Numbered from the stretch's first letter, positions 50,625-60,282 are shown. The stretch is DNA of 64,000 bases from Streptomyces sp. NBC_01446 (GCF_026340095.1 NZ_JAPEPO010000001.1:7026501-7090500), one strand, 5' to 3'. Translations and numbers: made by a program. The notes: generated from the letters alone by a model not told the origin.

Positions 50625-53543
50625 CTAGGGACGCGTCGCGTGCTCCAGCTCCACGATCACGGAGTAATAGCTGCGGCCCGTCGCGTGATCCATGCCCACC
50701 TCACACATCCGGTTCGCCGACAGATGCGCGTCGAAGCCACGGGCGGTCACCTCGGCCGCCTCCTTGCGGGTGGCCGACTCGGTGAGTTCCTTGTGGAGCA
50801 TGCCCCGGTCGCCCGCGAAGGCACAGCACCCCGCGTCGTCCGGGACGACGACCTCGTCGGCGCAGGCCTCGGCGACGGCCCGCAACTGCGCTACATCGCC
50901 CAGGTGTTCCATGGAACACGTCGGATGAAGGACCGCCGAACCGACCGTCCGGTGCACCGTCAGGTGTGGCAGCAGCTCGTCCGCCGCCCACACGATCGAG
51001 TCGACGATCTTGAGCTCCTTGTGCAACTCCCTGTTGTCGTCCGTCAGATAGGGGACGACCTCATGGGCGATGCCGAGCGTGCACGACGAGGCGTCGACGA
51101 CGAGCGGCAGTCTGCCGCCGGCGGTCCAGCCCCAGGCCGCTTCGACGATCCGGTTCGCCATGACGGTGGTGCCCTCGTCGTAGCCCTTCGAGTGCCAGAT
51201 CGTGGCGCAGCACGTCCCTGCGACATCGTCCGGAATCCAGACCGGCCGCCCCGCGCGCGCGGAGACGGCGACCATGGCCTGCGCGAGGGACACGTCCCCC
51301 GGGGTGCCGAAGATGCGGTTGACGCAGGCTGGGTAGTAGACCGCGGCGGCCCCCACGCGCGCGGTGCGCGGCAGCTTCCGGGCGGCGGCAGCGGGGATCT
51401 CGGGCAGCCACTCCGGTACGAGGTCGGGGCGGACGGCCTTGCGGGCGGCCTGGGTCACGGAGGTCAGAAGCCGGTCGCCGATCTTGCCGGCGGCCGCCAC
51501 GGCGAGCCGCGCCGACGCCTCGACGGCCTTGAAGTTCTTCGCCGTGAACGCGGTCACCTTCTCCTCGCGCGGGGTGTGCCGCGCGTGCCGGAACTCCTTC
51601 ATGAAGGCGCCCGTGTCGATGCCGACCGGGCACGCCAGCTTGCAGGTCGAGTCGCCTGCGCACGTGTCCACCGCGTCGTACCCGTACGCCTCGACGAGAC
51701 CGTCCTCGACCGGTGAACCGGACGGCTGGCGCATCATCTCGCGGCGCAGGACGATGCGTTGGCGGGGTGTGGTCGTCAGGTCCTCGCTGGGGCATGTCGG
51801 TTCACAGAAGCCGCACTCGATGCACGGGTCGGCGATCAGCTCCACCTTGGGGATCGTCTTGAGGCCGCGCAGATGGGCCTTGGGATCGCGGTCGAGGACG
51901 ATACGCGGCGCGAGGACTCCGTCCGGGTCGATGACCTGCTTGGTGCGCCACATCAACTCCGTGGCCTTCGCGCCCCATTCGAGTTCCAGGAACGGCGCGA
52001 TGTTGCGCCCCGTGGCGTGCTCGGCTTTGAGGGAACCGTCGAAGCGCTCGACGGTGAGGCGGCAGAACTCGTCCATGAACGCCGCGTACCGCTCGACGTC
52101 CTCGGGCCTGCCCGCGTCGAAGGCGAGCAGGAAGTGCAGATTGCCGTGCGCCGCATGGCCGGCGACGGCGGCGTCGAAGCCGTGCCGCGTCTGGAGTTCG
52201 AGGAGCGCCTCGCACGCCTCGGCCAGGCGCGACGGCGGCACCGCGAAGTCCTCGGTGATCAGCGTCGTCCCTGAGGGGCGTGATCCGCCGACCGCCGTCA
52301 CGAACGCCTTACGGGCCTTCCAGTAGCCACCGATCGTCTTCGCGTCCCGCGTGAACGCGTTGGTCACCGAGGCCACGGGCGCCACCAGTTCGAGCCTGTC
52401 CAGCACCTCGGCGGCCGCCGCCTCGTAACGCTCCTGGGCGGGCTCGTCCGGCGCGCGGAACTCCACCAGGAGCGCCGTCGTCGACTTGGGCAGGCGCGCC
52501 CAGTCGGCGGGCACCCCCTCCACACGCACCGAGGCCCGCAGCGTATTGCCGTCCATCACCTCGACGGCGATCGCGCCCGCCTCGTTGAACAGCGGGACCG
52601 CCGCCGCCGCCGCGGGCAGCGAGGGGAAGAACAGCAGCGCCGTGGACACCTTCCGGTCGAGGGGCAGCGTGTCGAAGACGACCTCGGAGATGAAGCCGAA
52701 CGTCCCCTCGGACCCCACCATGAGGCCGCGCAGGATCTCCACCGGGGTCGCGCCGTCCAGGAACGCGTCCAGGCGGTAGCCGTTGGTGTTCTTGATCTCG
52801 TACTTGGCGCGGATACGGGCGACCAGCTCCGCGTCGGCCTCGATCTCGCCCTTGATCTCCAACAGGCCTACGCACAGCGCCGGTTCCGCGTGCTCGAGCA
52901 GTGCGTCCGCGTCGGGGTCGGCCGTGTCCACCACGGTGCCCGAGGGCAGGACGAAGGTGAGCGAGGCGACCGTCCGGTACGAGTTCCTGGTGGTGCCCGC
53001 CGTCATGCCCGAGGCGTTGTTCGCGACGACTCCGCCGATGGTGCAGGCGATCGCGCTGGCCGGGTCCGGGCCGAGCACGCGCCCGTGCCGCGCGAGCGTC
53101 GTGTTGGCACGCACGACCGTCGTGCCCGGGCCGATCCTGGCCCGCTCGCCGTCACCGATGACCTCGACGCCCGCCCAGTGCTTGCGGACGTCCACGAGGA
53201 TGTCCTCGCCCTGAGCCTGCCCGTTCAGCGACGTGCCCGCCGCGCGGAAGACCACCTCGCGGCCCTTGCCGTGTGCGTACGACAGGATGGCCGACACGTC
53301 GTCGATGTCCTCGGCGACCACCACGACCTGCGGCACGAAACGGTAGGGACTCGCGTCGGAGGCGTACCGCACGAGGTCGGAGATGTGCGCGAGGACCTTG
53401 TCCGTCCCCAGGAGCCCGGACAGCTCGGAGCGCAGCGGCTCGGGGGTCCCGCCGGCCTGCGCGTCCGGCACCCGGTCGGGCGCCGTGCCTCCCGCGTGCG
53501 GTCCCGGGCGCAGCGCTTCCGGCTTCGGCTCCAGCAGGGGCAT
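50625..53543 (-). CDS. FAD-linked oxidase/4Fe-4S dehydrogenase (D-lactate or 2-hydroxyacid dehydrogenase type)
   Basis: 972 residues from ATG 53543. The N-terminal half is a PCMH-type FAD domain (VVVVAEDIDDVSAILSYAHGKGREVVFRAAGTSLNGQAQGED, ASAIACTIGGVVANNASGM, GLMVGSEGTFGFISEVVF) plus the FAD-oxidase C domain (HAAHGNLHFLLAF). Two iron-sulfur motifs follow: CIECGFCEPTCPS (about 575) and CAGDSTCKLACPVG (about 630). The C-terminal CCG domains show GTCCATIWHSKG and DDAGCCAFAGDRG. The architecture is that of YdiJ/Dld-like membrane-associated dehydrogenases passing electrons to quinones. The substrate is uncertain. It follows the MarR gene by 38 nt on the same strand. Confidence 0.9.
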   Translation of the reverse strand: MPLLEPKPEALRPGPHAGGTAPDRVPDAQAGGTPEPLRSELSGLLGTDKVLAHISDLVRYASDASPYRFVPQVVVVAEDIDDVSAILSYAHGKGREVVFRAAGTSLNGQAQGEDILVDVRKHWAGVEVIGDGERARIGPGTTVVRANTTLARHGRVLGPDPASAIACTIGGVVANNASGMTAGTTRNSYRTVASLTFVLPSGTVVDTADPDADALLEHAEPALCVGLLEIKGEIEADAELVARIRAKYEIKNTNGYRLDAFLDGATPVEILRGLMVGSEGTFGFISEVVFDTLPLDRKVSTALLFFPSLPAAAAAVPLFNEAGAIAVEVMDGNTLRASVRVEGVPADWARLPKSTTALLVEFRAPDEPAQERYEAAAAEVLDRLELVAPVASVTNAFTRDAKTIGGYWKARKAFVTAVGGSRPSGTTLITEDFAVPPSRLAEACEALLELQTRHGFDAAVAGHAAHGNLHFLLAFDAGRPEDVERYAAFMDEFCRLTVERFDGSLKAEHATGRNIAPFLELEWGAKATELMWRTKQVIDPDGVLAPRIVLDRDPKAHLRGLKTIPKVELIADPCIECGFCEPTCPSEDLTTTPRQRIVLRREMMRQPSGSPVEDGLVEAYGYDAVDTCAGDSTCKLACPVGIDTGAFMKEFRHARHTPREEKVTAFTAKNFKAVEASARLAVAAAGKIGDRLLTSVTQAARKAVRPDLVPEWLPEIPAAAARKLPRTARVGAAAVYYPACVNRIFGTPGDVSLAQAMVAVSARAGRPVWIPDDVAGTCCATIWHSKGYDEGTTVMANRIVEAAWGWTAGGRLPLVVDASSCTLGIAHEVVPYLTDDNRELHKELKIVDSIVWAADELLPHLTVHRTVGSAVLHPTCSMEHLGDVAQLRAVAEACADEVVVPDDAGCCAFAGDRGMLHKELTESATRKEAAEVTARGFDAHLSANRMCEVGMDHATGRSYYSVIVELEHATRP

Positions 53544-53581
53544 GCCTCTTCAACCTCTCCTCGGCTGCTGTCGGCCCGTGG

Positions 53582-54025
53582 CTAACAGCGGTGGTCGTAC
53601 GGTGTCTCGAACAGCGCGTTCAGCAGGACGCCCAGCTGGGCGCGCTGGTCGGGGCTCAATGGAGCCAGGATGTCCTCTGCGGCGGTCCTGCGCGCGCTGC
53701 GCAGCTCACGCAGCGCCTTGCGGCCCTGTTCCGTGAGCTCGATGCGGATCACCCTGCGGTTCGTGGGATCGGGCACCCGGCGCACCAGGTCGGCCGTCTC
53801 CAGGCCGTCGACCAGGGTCGTCACGGCGCGGGGCACGACTTCGAGGCGCTCGGCGAGGTCGGCCATGCGCGGCGGTGCGTCGTAGTGCACGAGGGTCCGC
53901 AGGAGCCGGGACTGGGCGGGTGTGATCCCGACCGGCTCCAGATAGCGCTTCTGGATCCGCTGCAGCCGCCGGGTCAGCCGGAGCAGTTGTTCCGCGAGAA
54001 GGCCGTCAACGTCCGGGGTACTCAT
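53582..54025 (-). CDS. MarR-family transcriptional regulator
   Basis: 147 residues from ATG 54025. The winged helix-turn-helix is seen in TPAQSRLLRTLVHYDAPPRMADLAERLEVVPRAVTTLVDGLETADLVRRVPDPTNRRVIRIELTEQG. The C-terminal helix is typical of the dimer interface. It diverges from an ABC exporter gene; an inverted repeat overlaps that gene's promoter, so it likely represses the exporter and itself. The downstream dehydrogenase gene may be co-transcribed. Confidence 0.9.
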   Translation of the reverse strand: MSTPDVDGLLAEQLLRLTRRLQRIQKRYLEPVGITPAQSRLLRTLVHYDAPPRMADLAERLEVVPRAVTTLVDGLETADLVRRVPDPTNRRVIRIELTEQGRKALRELRSARRTAAEDILAPLSPDQRAQLGVLLNALFETPYDHRC

Positions 54026-54051
54026 GTGCGGAACAATATCAGGACCTTGTG

Positions 54052-54083
54052 CATTGTGAGTATAGGTAACAATGAGCTATGCT
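54052..54083 (+). promoter_or_regulatory. Promoter of the ABC exporter with overlapping MarR operator candidate
   Basis: TTGTGA (54054-54059) and TATGCT (54078-54083) form a -35/-10 pair with an 18-bp spacer. An inverted repeat CATTGT...ACAATG (54052-54057 and 54069-54074, 11-nt centre) overlaps it, so a bound repressor would block RNA polymerase. It lies between the divergent marR and ABC genes. Confidence 0.55.
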
Positions 54084-54118
54084 CCCTGAGACCTTGAATC
54101 GCCACTCGTAGGAGGCTC

Positions 54119-55933
54119 ATGCATCACGACGAACCCGGCTGGACGCCGTCGCCCTCCGACGCCACGTCGCCGGAGCCGCGGCAGATGCGTCGCATCCTGG
54201 CCCTCTTCCGTCCCTACCGCGCCCGCCTCGCGCTGGTCGGCCTCCTCGTCGGCGCCGCCTCGCTGGTCTCGGTCGCCACGCCCTTCCTGCTCAAGGAGAT
54301 CCTCGACACCGCGATCCCGCAGGGGCGCACGGGCCTGCTGAGCCTGCTCGCCCTGGGCATGATCCTCAGCGCCGTCATGACCAGCATCTTCGGCGTCCTG
54401 CAGACCCTGATCTCCACGACGGTCGGCCAGCGCGTCATGCACGACCTGCGCACCGCCGTGTATGGCCGGCTCCAGCGCATGTCGCTCGCCTTCTTCACCA
54501 GGACCCGCACGGGCGAGGTCCAGTCCCGCATCGCCAACGACATCGGTGGCATGCAGGCGACGGTCACCTCCACCGCCACGTCCCTGGTCTCGAACCTCAC
54601 CAGTGTGGTCGCCACCATCGTGGCGATGGTCGCGCTCGACTGGCGGCTCACGGCCGTCTCGCTGCTCCTGCTGCCCGTCTTCGTGTGGATCAGCCGCCGC
54701 GTCGGCCGCGAGCGCAAGAAGATCACCACGGAACGCCAGAAGCAGATGGCCGCGATGGCCGCCACGGTCACCGAGTCCCTCTCCGTGAGCGGCATCCTCC
54801 TAGGCCGCACCATGGGCCGTGCCGACTCACTCACCCGGTCGTTCGCCGACGAGTCCGAGCAGCTCGTCGGGCTCGAGGTCCGGTCGAACATGGCGGGGCG
54901 CTGGCGCATGGCCGTCATCACGATCGTCATGGCCGCCATGCCCGCCGTCATCTACTGGGTCGCGGGCGTCGCGCTCCAGTTCGGCGGTCCCGCGGTCTCG
55001 ATCGGCACCCTGGTCGCCTTCGTCTCGCTCCAGCAGGGCCTGTTCCGGCCGACCGTGAGCCTGCTCGCCACCGGCGTCCAGATTCAGACCTCGCTGGCGC
55101 TCTTCCAGCGCATCTTCGAGTACCTCGACCTGCCGATCGACATCACCGAGCCCGAGAAGCCCGTCCGCCTCGACACGATCAAGGGCGAAGTCCGCTTCGA
55201 GGACGTCGAGTTCCGTTACGACGCCGCCGACGGAAAGAGCGCGGCGATACTCGACGGGATCGACGTCACCGTCCCCGCGGGTGGCAGCCTGGCCGTCGTC
55301 GGCCCCACCGGTTCCGGCAAGTCCACGCTCAGTTACCTGGTGCCGCGTCTGTACGACGTCACCGGCGGCCGTGTCACTCTCGACGGAGTGGACGTGCGTG
55401 ACCTGGACTTCGACACCCTCGCGAGGGCCGTCGGCGTCGTCTCCCAGGAGACGTACCTCTTCCACGCCTCCGTCGCGGAGAACCTCCGGTTCGCCAAGCC
55501 CGACGCCACGGAGGAGGAGTTGCACGCGGCGGCCAGGGCTGCCCAGATCCACGAGCACATCGCGTCCCTGCCCGACGGGTACGACACCGTCGTCGGCGAG
55601 CGCGGCCACCGGTTCTCCGGCGGCGAGAAGCAGCGCCTCGCCATCGCCCGCACGATCCTGCGCGACCCGCCGATCCTCATCCTCGACGAGGCGACGAGCG
55701 CACTGGACACCCGCACCGAGTTCGCCGTGCAGGAGGCCATCGACGCGCTGTCGGCCAACCGCACGACCGTGACCATCGCCCACCGGCTCTCCACGATCCG
55801 GAGCGCCGACCAGATCGTCGTTCTCGACGGCGGGCAGGTGGCCGAGCGTGGCACCCATGAGGAGCTTCTGGAGCGGGACGGCCGCTATGCCGCCCTGGTC
55901 CGCAGAGACTCGCAACTGGAGCCCGCACGCTAG
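54119..55933 (+). CDS. ABC exporter, fused membrane and ATP-binding domains
   Basis: 604 residues from ATG 54119 with RBS GGAGG. Six transmembrane segments occur in the first ~320 residues. The nucleotide-binding domain has Walker A VVGPTGSGKSTLSYL, Q-loop VVSQETYLFHASV, signature FSGGEKQRLAIAR, Walker B ILILDEATSALD and H-loop IAHRLST, all intact. It would act as a homodimer or with a partner elsewhere, unlike the asymmetric pair at 40617-44449. Divergent MarR suggests drug or toxic-compound export. Confidence 0.92.
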   Translation: MHHDEPGWTPSPSDATSPEPRQMRRILALFRPYRARLALVGLLVGAASLVSVATPFLLKEILDTAIPQGRTGLLSLLALGMILSAVMTSIFGVLQTLISTTVGQRVMHDLRTAVYGRLQRMSLAFFTRTRTGEVQSRIANDIGGMQATVTSTATSLVSNLTSVVATIVAMVALDWRLTAVSLLLLPVFVWISRRVGRERKKITTERQKQMAAMAATVTESLSVSGILLGRTMGRADSLTRSFADESEQLVGLEVRSNMAGRWRMAVITIVMAAMPAVIYWVAGVALQFGGPAVSIGTLVAFVSLQQGLFRPTVSLLATGVQIQTSLALFQRIFEYLDLPIDITEPEKPVRLDTIKGEVRFEDVEFRYDAADGKSAAILDGIDVTVPAGGSLAVVGPTGSGKSTLSYLVPRLYDVTGGRVTLDGVDVRDLDFDTLARAVGVVSQETYLFHASVAENLRFAKPDATEEELHAAARAAQIHEHIASLPDGYDTVVGERGHRFSGGEKQRLAIARTILRDPPILILDEATSALDTRTEFAVQEAIDALSANRTTVTIAHRLSTIRSADQIVVLDGGQVAERGTHEELLERDGRYAALVRRDSQLEPAR

Positions 55934-55991
55934 GCCGTGGACGGGTCTGCGGGTGACGTCGGATCGTGCAAGGGCGGCCTGTTCGGGGGTG

Positions 55992-57092
55992 TCACACAGC
56001 GACCGGCGCCTCGGCCAGCAGGCGCTTGATGTCCCGTACGGCCGCGTGTCCCGCGCGGTTCGCGCCGATCGTGCTGGCCGAAGGCCCGTAGCCCACCAGA
56101 TGGATCCGCGGATCGGCGACCACCCGGGTGTCCTCGGCCTGGATGCCGCCGCCGGGACCGCGCAGCTTCAGCGGCGCCAGATGCTCGATCGCGGGCCGGA
56201 AGCCCGTGGCCCACAGGATGACGTCCGCGTCGACCCGCCGGCCGTCGTCCCACTCCAGGCCGGACGGCGTGATCCGGTCGAACATCGGCAGCCGGTCGAG
56301 CACACCGTCGGCGCGGGCCTGCCGGATCGCGTCGTTCAGCGGCAGCCCCGTCACCGACACCACGCTCTGCGGGGGCAGCCCCGCCCGGACCCGTTCGTCG
56401 ACCAGCGCGACGGCCGCGCGGCCGAGGTTCTCGTCGAAGGGGCCCTCGTTGTAGACGGGCGGCCGGCGCGTCACCCAGGTCGTCGCGGCAGCGTAGGGCG
56501 CGATCTCCATCAGATGCTGCGTCCCGGAGGCGCCGCCGCCCACCACGATCACCCGCTGTCCGCGGAACGCCTCCGGGCCCGGATAGATCGCGGTGTGGAG
56601 CTGACGCCCGCGGAACGTCTCCTGTCCCGGGTAGCGCGGCCAGAACGGCCGGTCCCAGGTACCCGTCGCATTGATCAGCGCCCGCGTCGACCACGTCCCG
56701 TCGGACGTCTCGACGAGCAGCCTCCCGCCGCCCCCTTCACGCACGGCACGCACATCGACGGGACGCCGCACCCGCAGGTCGAACATCTCCTCGTACGAGG
56801 CGAAGTACGCCGCGATCACCTCCGACGACGGCCGGGCCGGGTCCGCGCCGGTCAGCTCCATGCCCGGCAGCGAGTGCATGCCGTGCACCTTGCCGTACGT
56901 CAGTGAAGGCCAGCGGAACTGCCAGGCGCCGCCGGGGCGCGGGGAGTGGTCGAGCACGACGAAGTCCCGCTCCGGCTCGAAGCCGGCCCGGCGCAGGTGA
57001 TAGGCGCTGGACAGTCCTGCCTGTCCAGCGCCTATGACGACCACGTCGACCTCAAGTACGTCCGCTGTGTCCCGCACCCCGATATCGTTCAC
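55992..57092 (-). CDS. Flavin-dependent monooxygenase / NAD(P)-binding oxidoreductase
   Basis: 366 residues from GTG 57092; a later in-frame GTG beginning VVVIGAG, preceded by GAGG, is possible. FAD motif VVVIGAGQAGLSSAYHL, NADPH motif VIVVGGGASGTQ, and ATGF (ILWATGFRP) near the C-terminus are typical of the flavoprotein monooxygenase superfamily. It lies 55 nt downstream of the ssuD-like gene on the same strand, so it is probably the last gene of the sulfonate operon and may help attack an organosulfur compound (inference). Confidence 0.82.
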   Translation of the reverse strand: MNDIGVRDTADVLEVDVVVIGAGQAGLSSAYHLRRAGFEPERDFVVLDHSPRPGGAWQFRWPSLTYGKVHGMHSLPGMELTGADPARPSSEVIAAYFASYEEMFDLRVRRPVDVRAVREGGGGRLLVETSDGTWSTRALINATGTWDRPFWPRYPGQETFRGRQLHTAIYPGPEAFRGQRVIVVGGGASGTQHLMEIAPYAAATTWVTRRPPVYNEGPFDENLGRAAVALVDERVRAGLPPQSVVSVTGLPLNDAIRQARADGVLDRLPMFDRITPSGLEWDDGRRVDADVILWATGFRPAIEHLAPLKLRGPGGGIQAEDTRVVADPRIHLVGYGPSASTIGANRAGHAAVRDIKRLLAEAPVAV

Positions 57093-57147
57093 GCTTCTAC
57101 TAACTGCACCGGGGTCGTGGATCTTCCCGCAGGGGTGGCGCGACGGT

Positions 57148-58329
57148 TCAGCGGCCCCCGGCTACCAAAAGAGGCGCGCCACCGACGGCAGGCCCGGTGA
57201 GCGGTGACGCCGGTACCCGCGGCAGCAGACCGCGCGCCGCCAGAACCGGGATCATGCCCTCCCCGAACCAGTACGCCTCCTCCAGATGGGGATAGCCCGA
57301 CAGGACGAAGTGCTCGACGCCCAGCGCGTGGTACTCCTCGATCCGGTCCGCGACGTCGTAGTGGCTGCCGACGAGCGCCGTGCCCGCGCCGCCCCGCACC
57401 AGACCCACGCCCGCCCACAGGTTCGGGGATATCTCCAGGTCGTCGCGCGAGCCCCCGTGGAGCGCCAGCATCCGCTGCTGCCCGACCGACTCGCTGCGGC
57501 CGAGCGCCTCCTGAGCGGCGGCCACCGTCTCCGGCGACAGGTCGTCGAGCAGCCGGTTCGCCGTCGCCCACGCCTCCGCCGACGAGTCGCGCGAGATGGT
57601 GTGCAGCCGGATCCCGAAGCGGACCGTGCGCCCCTCCTTCTCGGCGAGCCCCCGGATCCAGTCGATCTTCTGCTTCACCTGTTCGGGCGGCTCGCCCCAG
57701 GTGAGATAGACATCGGTGTGCCGCGCGGCGACCGGACCCGCCGCGGCCGACGAACCGCCGAAGAAGATCTCCGGCAGCGGGTCCGGCGGCAGCGCGGTGA
57801 GACCGCCCTCCACCTGGTAGTGCTCACCGTCGAAGTCGAACGGCTGCCCGCTCCACACACCCCGCACGACCGACAGGAACTCGTCGGTCCGCGCATAGCG
57901 CCGGTCGTGGTCCAGGTGGTCGCCGAAGCGCCGCTGCTCGGTCGAGTCACCACCCGTCACCACGTTCAGTAGCAGCCGCCCGCGCGTGATCCGCTGATAC
58001 GTCGCCGCCATCTGGGCGGCGAGCACCGGCGAGATCACCCCGGGCCGGAACGCCACCAGGAACTTCAGCCGCTCCGTGTGCTGGGCGAGGGCCACCGTCG
58101 TCAGCCACGCGTCCTCGCACCACGTGCCCGTCGGCGTCAGGACCGCTTCAAACCCCAACTGCTCCGCGGCCTTGGCTATTTGAGTCAGATAGTCGATGTC
58201 GGGCGCGCGCACGCCGCTGACCGGAGCGATCCGCGAACGCTTGACGCCCCCGTCGGTGTAGGCGTGCCGGTCCACGAGCGTGCGGCCGTCGCCGCCGGTC
58301 GGCAGAAACCAGTGAAGGTGGACGCTCAT
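57148..58329 (-). CDS. ssuD: FMNH2-dependent alkanesulfonate monooxygenase-like (LLM class)
   Basis: 393 residues from ATG 58329, with RBS AGGAG near the end of ssuA. LLM-fold features: HWFLPTGGDGRTLV, YLTQIAKAAEQLGFEAVLTPTGTWCEDAW, AFRPGVISPVLAAQMAATYQRITRGRLLLNVVTGGDSTEQRRFGDHLDHDRRYARTDEFL, FFGGSSAAAGPVAARHTDVYLTWGEPPEQV. These match SsuD-type enzymes that release sulfite from alkanesulfonates using reduced FMN and O2. The required FMN reductase is not found in the window. The C-terminus is slightly longer than usual. Confidence 0.87.
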   Translation of the reverse strand: MSVHLHWFLPTGGDGRTLVDRHAYTDGGVKRSRIAPVSGVRAPDIDYLTQIAKAAEQLGFEAVLTPTGTWCEDAWLTTVALAQHTERLKFLVAFRPGVISPVLAAQMAATYQRITRGRLLLNVVTGGDSTEQRRFGDHLDHDRRYARTDEFLSVVRGVWSGQPFDFDGEHYQVEGGLTALPPDPLPEIFFGGSSAAAGPVAARHTDVYLTWGEPPEQVKQKIDWIRGLAEKEGRTVRFGIRLHTISRDSSAEAWATANRLLDDLSPETVAAAQEALGRSESVGQQRMLALHGGSRDDLEISPNLWAGVGLVRGGAGTALVGSHYDVADRIEEYHALGVEHFVLSGYPHLEEAYWFGEGMIPVLAARGLLPRVPASPLTGPAVGGAPLLVAGGR

Positions 58330-58331
58330 CG

Positions 58332-59375
58332 TCAGGACTCCTTGCCGAAGGTGCGGGGCGCGGTCGTCGACGCCGGCAGACCACCGTTGAAGCGGGTGTC
58401 CACGAACGACGCGAAGTCGACCTTCCGGGGGATCAGCTTCAGCGTCGCGAAGGTGTCGGCGATCTGCTGCTCCGAGGCGATGGCGGGCTTGTCGACGGCG
58501 ACGGTGACCCGGGTGCCGTTGGTGCGCTTCACCGAGTCCAGTGCGACGGCGTAGGGCAGCCCGGTGTCCTTCGCCCAGACCTTCGCCCATGCCTCGGGGT
58601 GCTTGAAGACCCAGTCCTGGGCGCGCTTGAGCCGCTTGAGGTAGTCGCCGATCGCGGCGGCCTTCTTGCTGTCCTTGAGCGAGGAGGGCGCCGCGACCTG
58701 GAACGCGAGCCCATTGGTGAGCCCGTCCCCATCAGTGAGCACCCGCCCCTGCTTCCCCTGCAGGACCTGGGAGGTGTACGGGTCCCAGACGGCCCAGGCG
58801 TCCACCTTGCCGCCGGTGAACGCGGCGAGCGCGTCGGCCGGCTGGAGGTACTTGACCTGCACGTCCTTCAGGGAAAGACCGGCCTTCTTCAAGGACGCGA
58901 TCAGCTGGTAGTGCGCCGACGAGCCCTGCGTCACGGCGATGGACCTGCCCTTGAGTTCCTCGGGCTTCCTCAGCTTCGAGTCGGTCGGGACGAGGATGGT
59001 GTCGCCCTTCGCGGTCCCGTGGCTGGCCGCCACGATGGCGATCTTCGAGTTGGCGCCGGCCGCGAAGACGGGCGGGGTGTTGCCGACCCCGCCGATGTCG
59101 ACGGCCTTGGCGTTGAGGGCCTCAAGGAGTGGCGGCCCGGACGTGAAGGTCGACCAGCGGATCTTGTAGTCGAGGTCGTCGAGCTCGCCGGCGGCCCGGA
59201 GTACGGCTTCCGAACCGCCTTTCTGGTCACCGACGTTGAGCGTGAGGGCTCCCTTGCCGTCGGTCCGGCCGCCGCCCGAGCCGCCGGTGGACGTATCGGC
59301 GGCGGAGGTACCGGAGCAGGCGGCGAGCAGCAGGGCCAGGGGGAGCAGCAGAGCGGGGGCGAGGCGTCGTCGCAT
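58332..59375 (-). CDS. ssuA: Aliphatic sulfonate ABC transporter substrate-binding lipoprotein
   Basis: 347 residues from ATG 59375 (MRRRLAPALLLPLALLLAACSG); ATG 59399 would add eight residues. The lipobox LLAACSG marks a lipoprotein anchored outside the membrane. The periplasmic-binding-protein fold shows LTLNVGDQKGGSEAVLRAAGELDDLDYKIRWSTFTSGPPLLEALNAKAVDIGGVGNTPPVFA, the region typical of SsuA/TauA. It captures sulfonates for SsuBC. The stop lies 2 nt before the ssuD start. Confidence 0.89.
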   Translation of the reverse strand: MRRRLAPALLLPLALLLAACSGTSAADTSTGGSGGGRTDGKGALTLNVGDQKGGSEAVLRAAGELDDLDYKIRWSTFTSGPPLLEALNAKAVDIGGVGNTPPVFAAGANSKIAIVAASHGTAKGDTILVPTDSKLRKPEELKGRSIAVTQGSSAHYQLIASLKKAGLSLKDVQVKYLQPADALAAFTGGKVDAWAVWDPYTSQVLQGKQGRVLTDGDGLTNGLAFQVAAPSSLKDSKKAAAIGDYLKRLKRAQDWVFKHPEAWAKVWAKDTGLPYAVALDSVKRTNGTRVTVAVDKPAIASEQQIADTFATLKLIPRKVDFASFVDTRFNGGLPASTTAPRTFGKES

Positions 59376-59505
59376 GGGGAGTCCGTTTCGTGGGTTCATG
59401 GCCGGTAGGTCAAGGTCGGCGTCGGTCTGTCGGCGCAGGCCGGAATGGCCGTAGGGCGGTGTGCCGGTACGGGTGGTGTGTGTAGAGGTGAAGCCTGACG
59501 AAGCG

Positions 59506-60282
59506 TCAGGCGGCGGCGGGGTGGGAAGTCTCCGGCGCGTCGACCCCCAGTCGCTGGAGCAGCTCGGCGCGCAGTTCGCCGAAGCGCGGGTCGGATATCC
59601 CGCGCGGACGCTCCAGGTCGATCTCGGTCTCGTACGCGATGACGCCTTCATCCATCACGAGCACACGGTCGGCGAGCAGGACGGCCTCCTCGACGTCGTG
59701 CGTGACCAGGAGGACGGCGCAGCCGCGTCGCTGCCACAGCTCGTCGACGAGGCGCTGCGCCTTGATGCGGGTGAGCGCGTCGAGTGCGCCGAACGGCTCG
59801 TCGAGCAGCAGCAGATCGGGCTCACGCACCAGAGCGCGGGCCAGCGATGCGCGCTGGGCCTCGCCGCCGGACAGGGTCTTGGGCCACGCGTGCGTGCGAT
59901 GGTCGAGGCCGACCTCTTCCAACGCGCGCTCGGCGCGGGCCCGATCGGGCTTGCCCGGCAACCCGAGCAGTACATTGCGCCACACCCGCTTCCACGGCAT
60001 GAGACGCGGCGCCTGGAATGCGACGGCCTTGCGGCGCGGCACGAGCACGGTGCCCTCGATGTCGCGGTCGAGCCCGGCGAGGATGCGCAGCAGGGTCGAC
60101 TTGCCGCAGCCGCTGCGGCCGAGCAGCGCCACGAACTCGCCCGGCTTCACGTCGAGATCGAGGCCGTCGATGACGGCACGCCCGTCGAAGGAGCGGGTGA
60201 GTCCCTCCACGCGGACCGCCGAACGAGTTTCTGTGGAGGGGGACTTGGGGGTGGTCACCGGCCGGTGAACGTCGGTCGCCAT
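59506..60282 (-). CDS. ssuB: Aliphatic sulfonate ABC transporter ATP-binding protein
   Basis: 258 residues from ATG 60282; GTG 60258, which overlaps the ssuC stop as GTGA, is an equally plausible start. Walker A LLGRSGCGKSTLLRIL, signature LSGGEAQRASLARAL, Walker B LLLLDEPFGALDALT and H-loop VTHDVEEAV are intact. The FQAPRLMPWKRVWRNVLLGL segment is typical of nitrate/sulfonate/taurine transporters. It powers sulfonate import with SsuC. Confidence 0.92.
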   Translation of the reverse strand: MATDVHRPVTTPKSPSTETRSAVRVEGLTRSFDGRAVIDGLDLDVKPGEFVALLGRSGCGKSTLLRILAGLDRDIEGTVLVPRRKAVAFQAPRLMPWKRVWRNVLLGLPGKPDRARAERALEEVGLDHRTHAWPKTLSGGEAQRASLARALVREPDLLLLDEPFGALDALTRIKAQRLVDELWQRRGCAVLLVTHDVEEAVLLADRVLVMDEGVIAYETEIDLERPRGISDPRFGELRAELLQRLGVDAPETSHPAAA

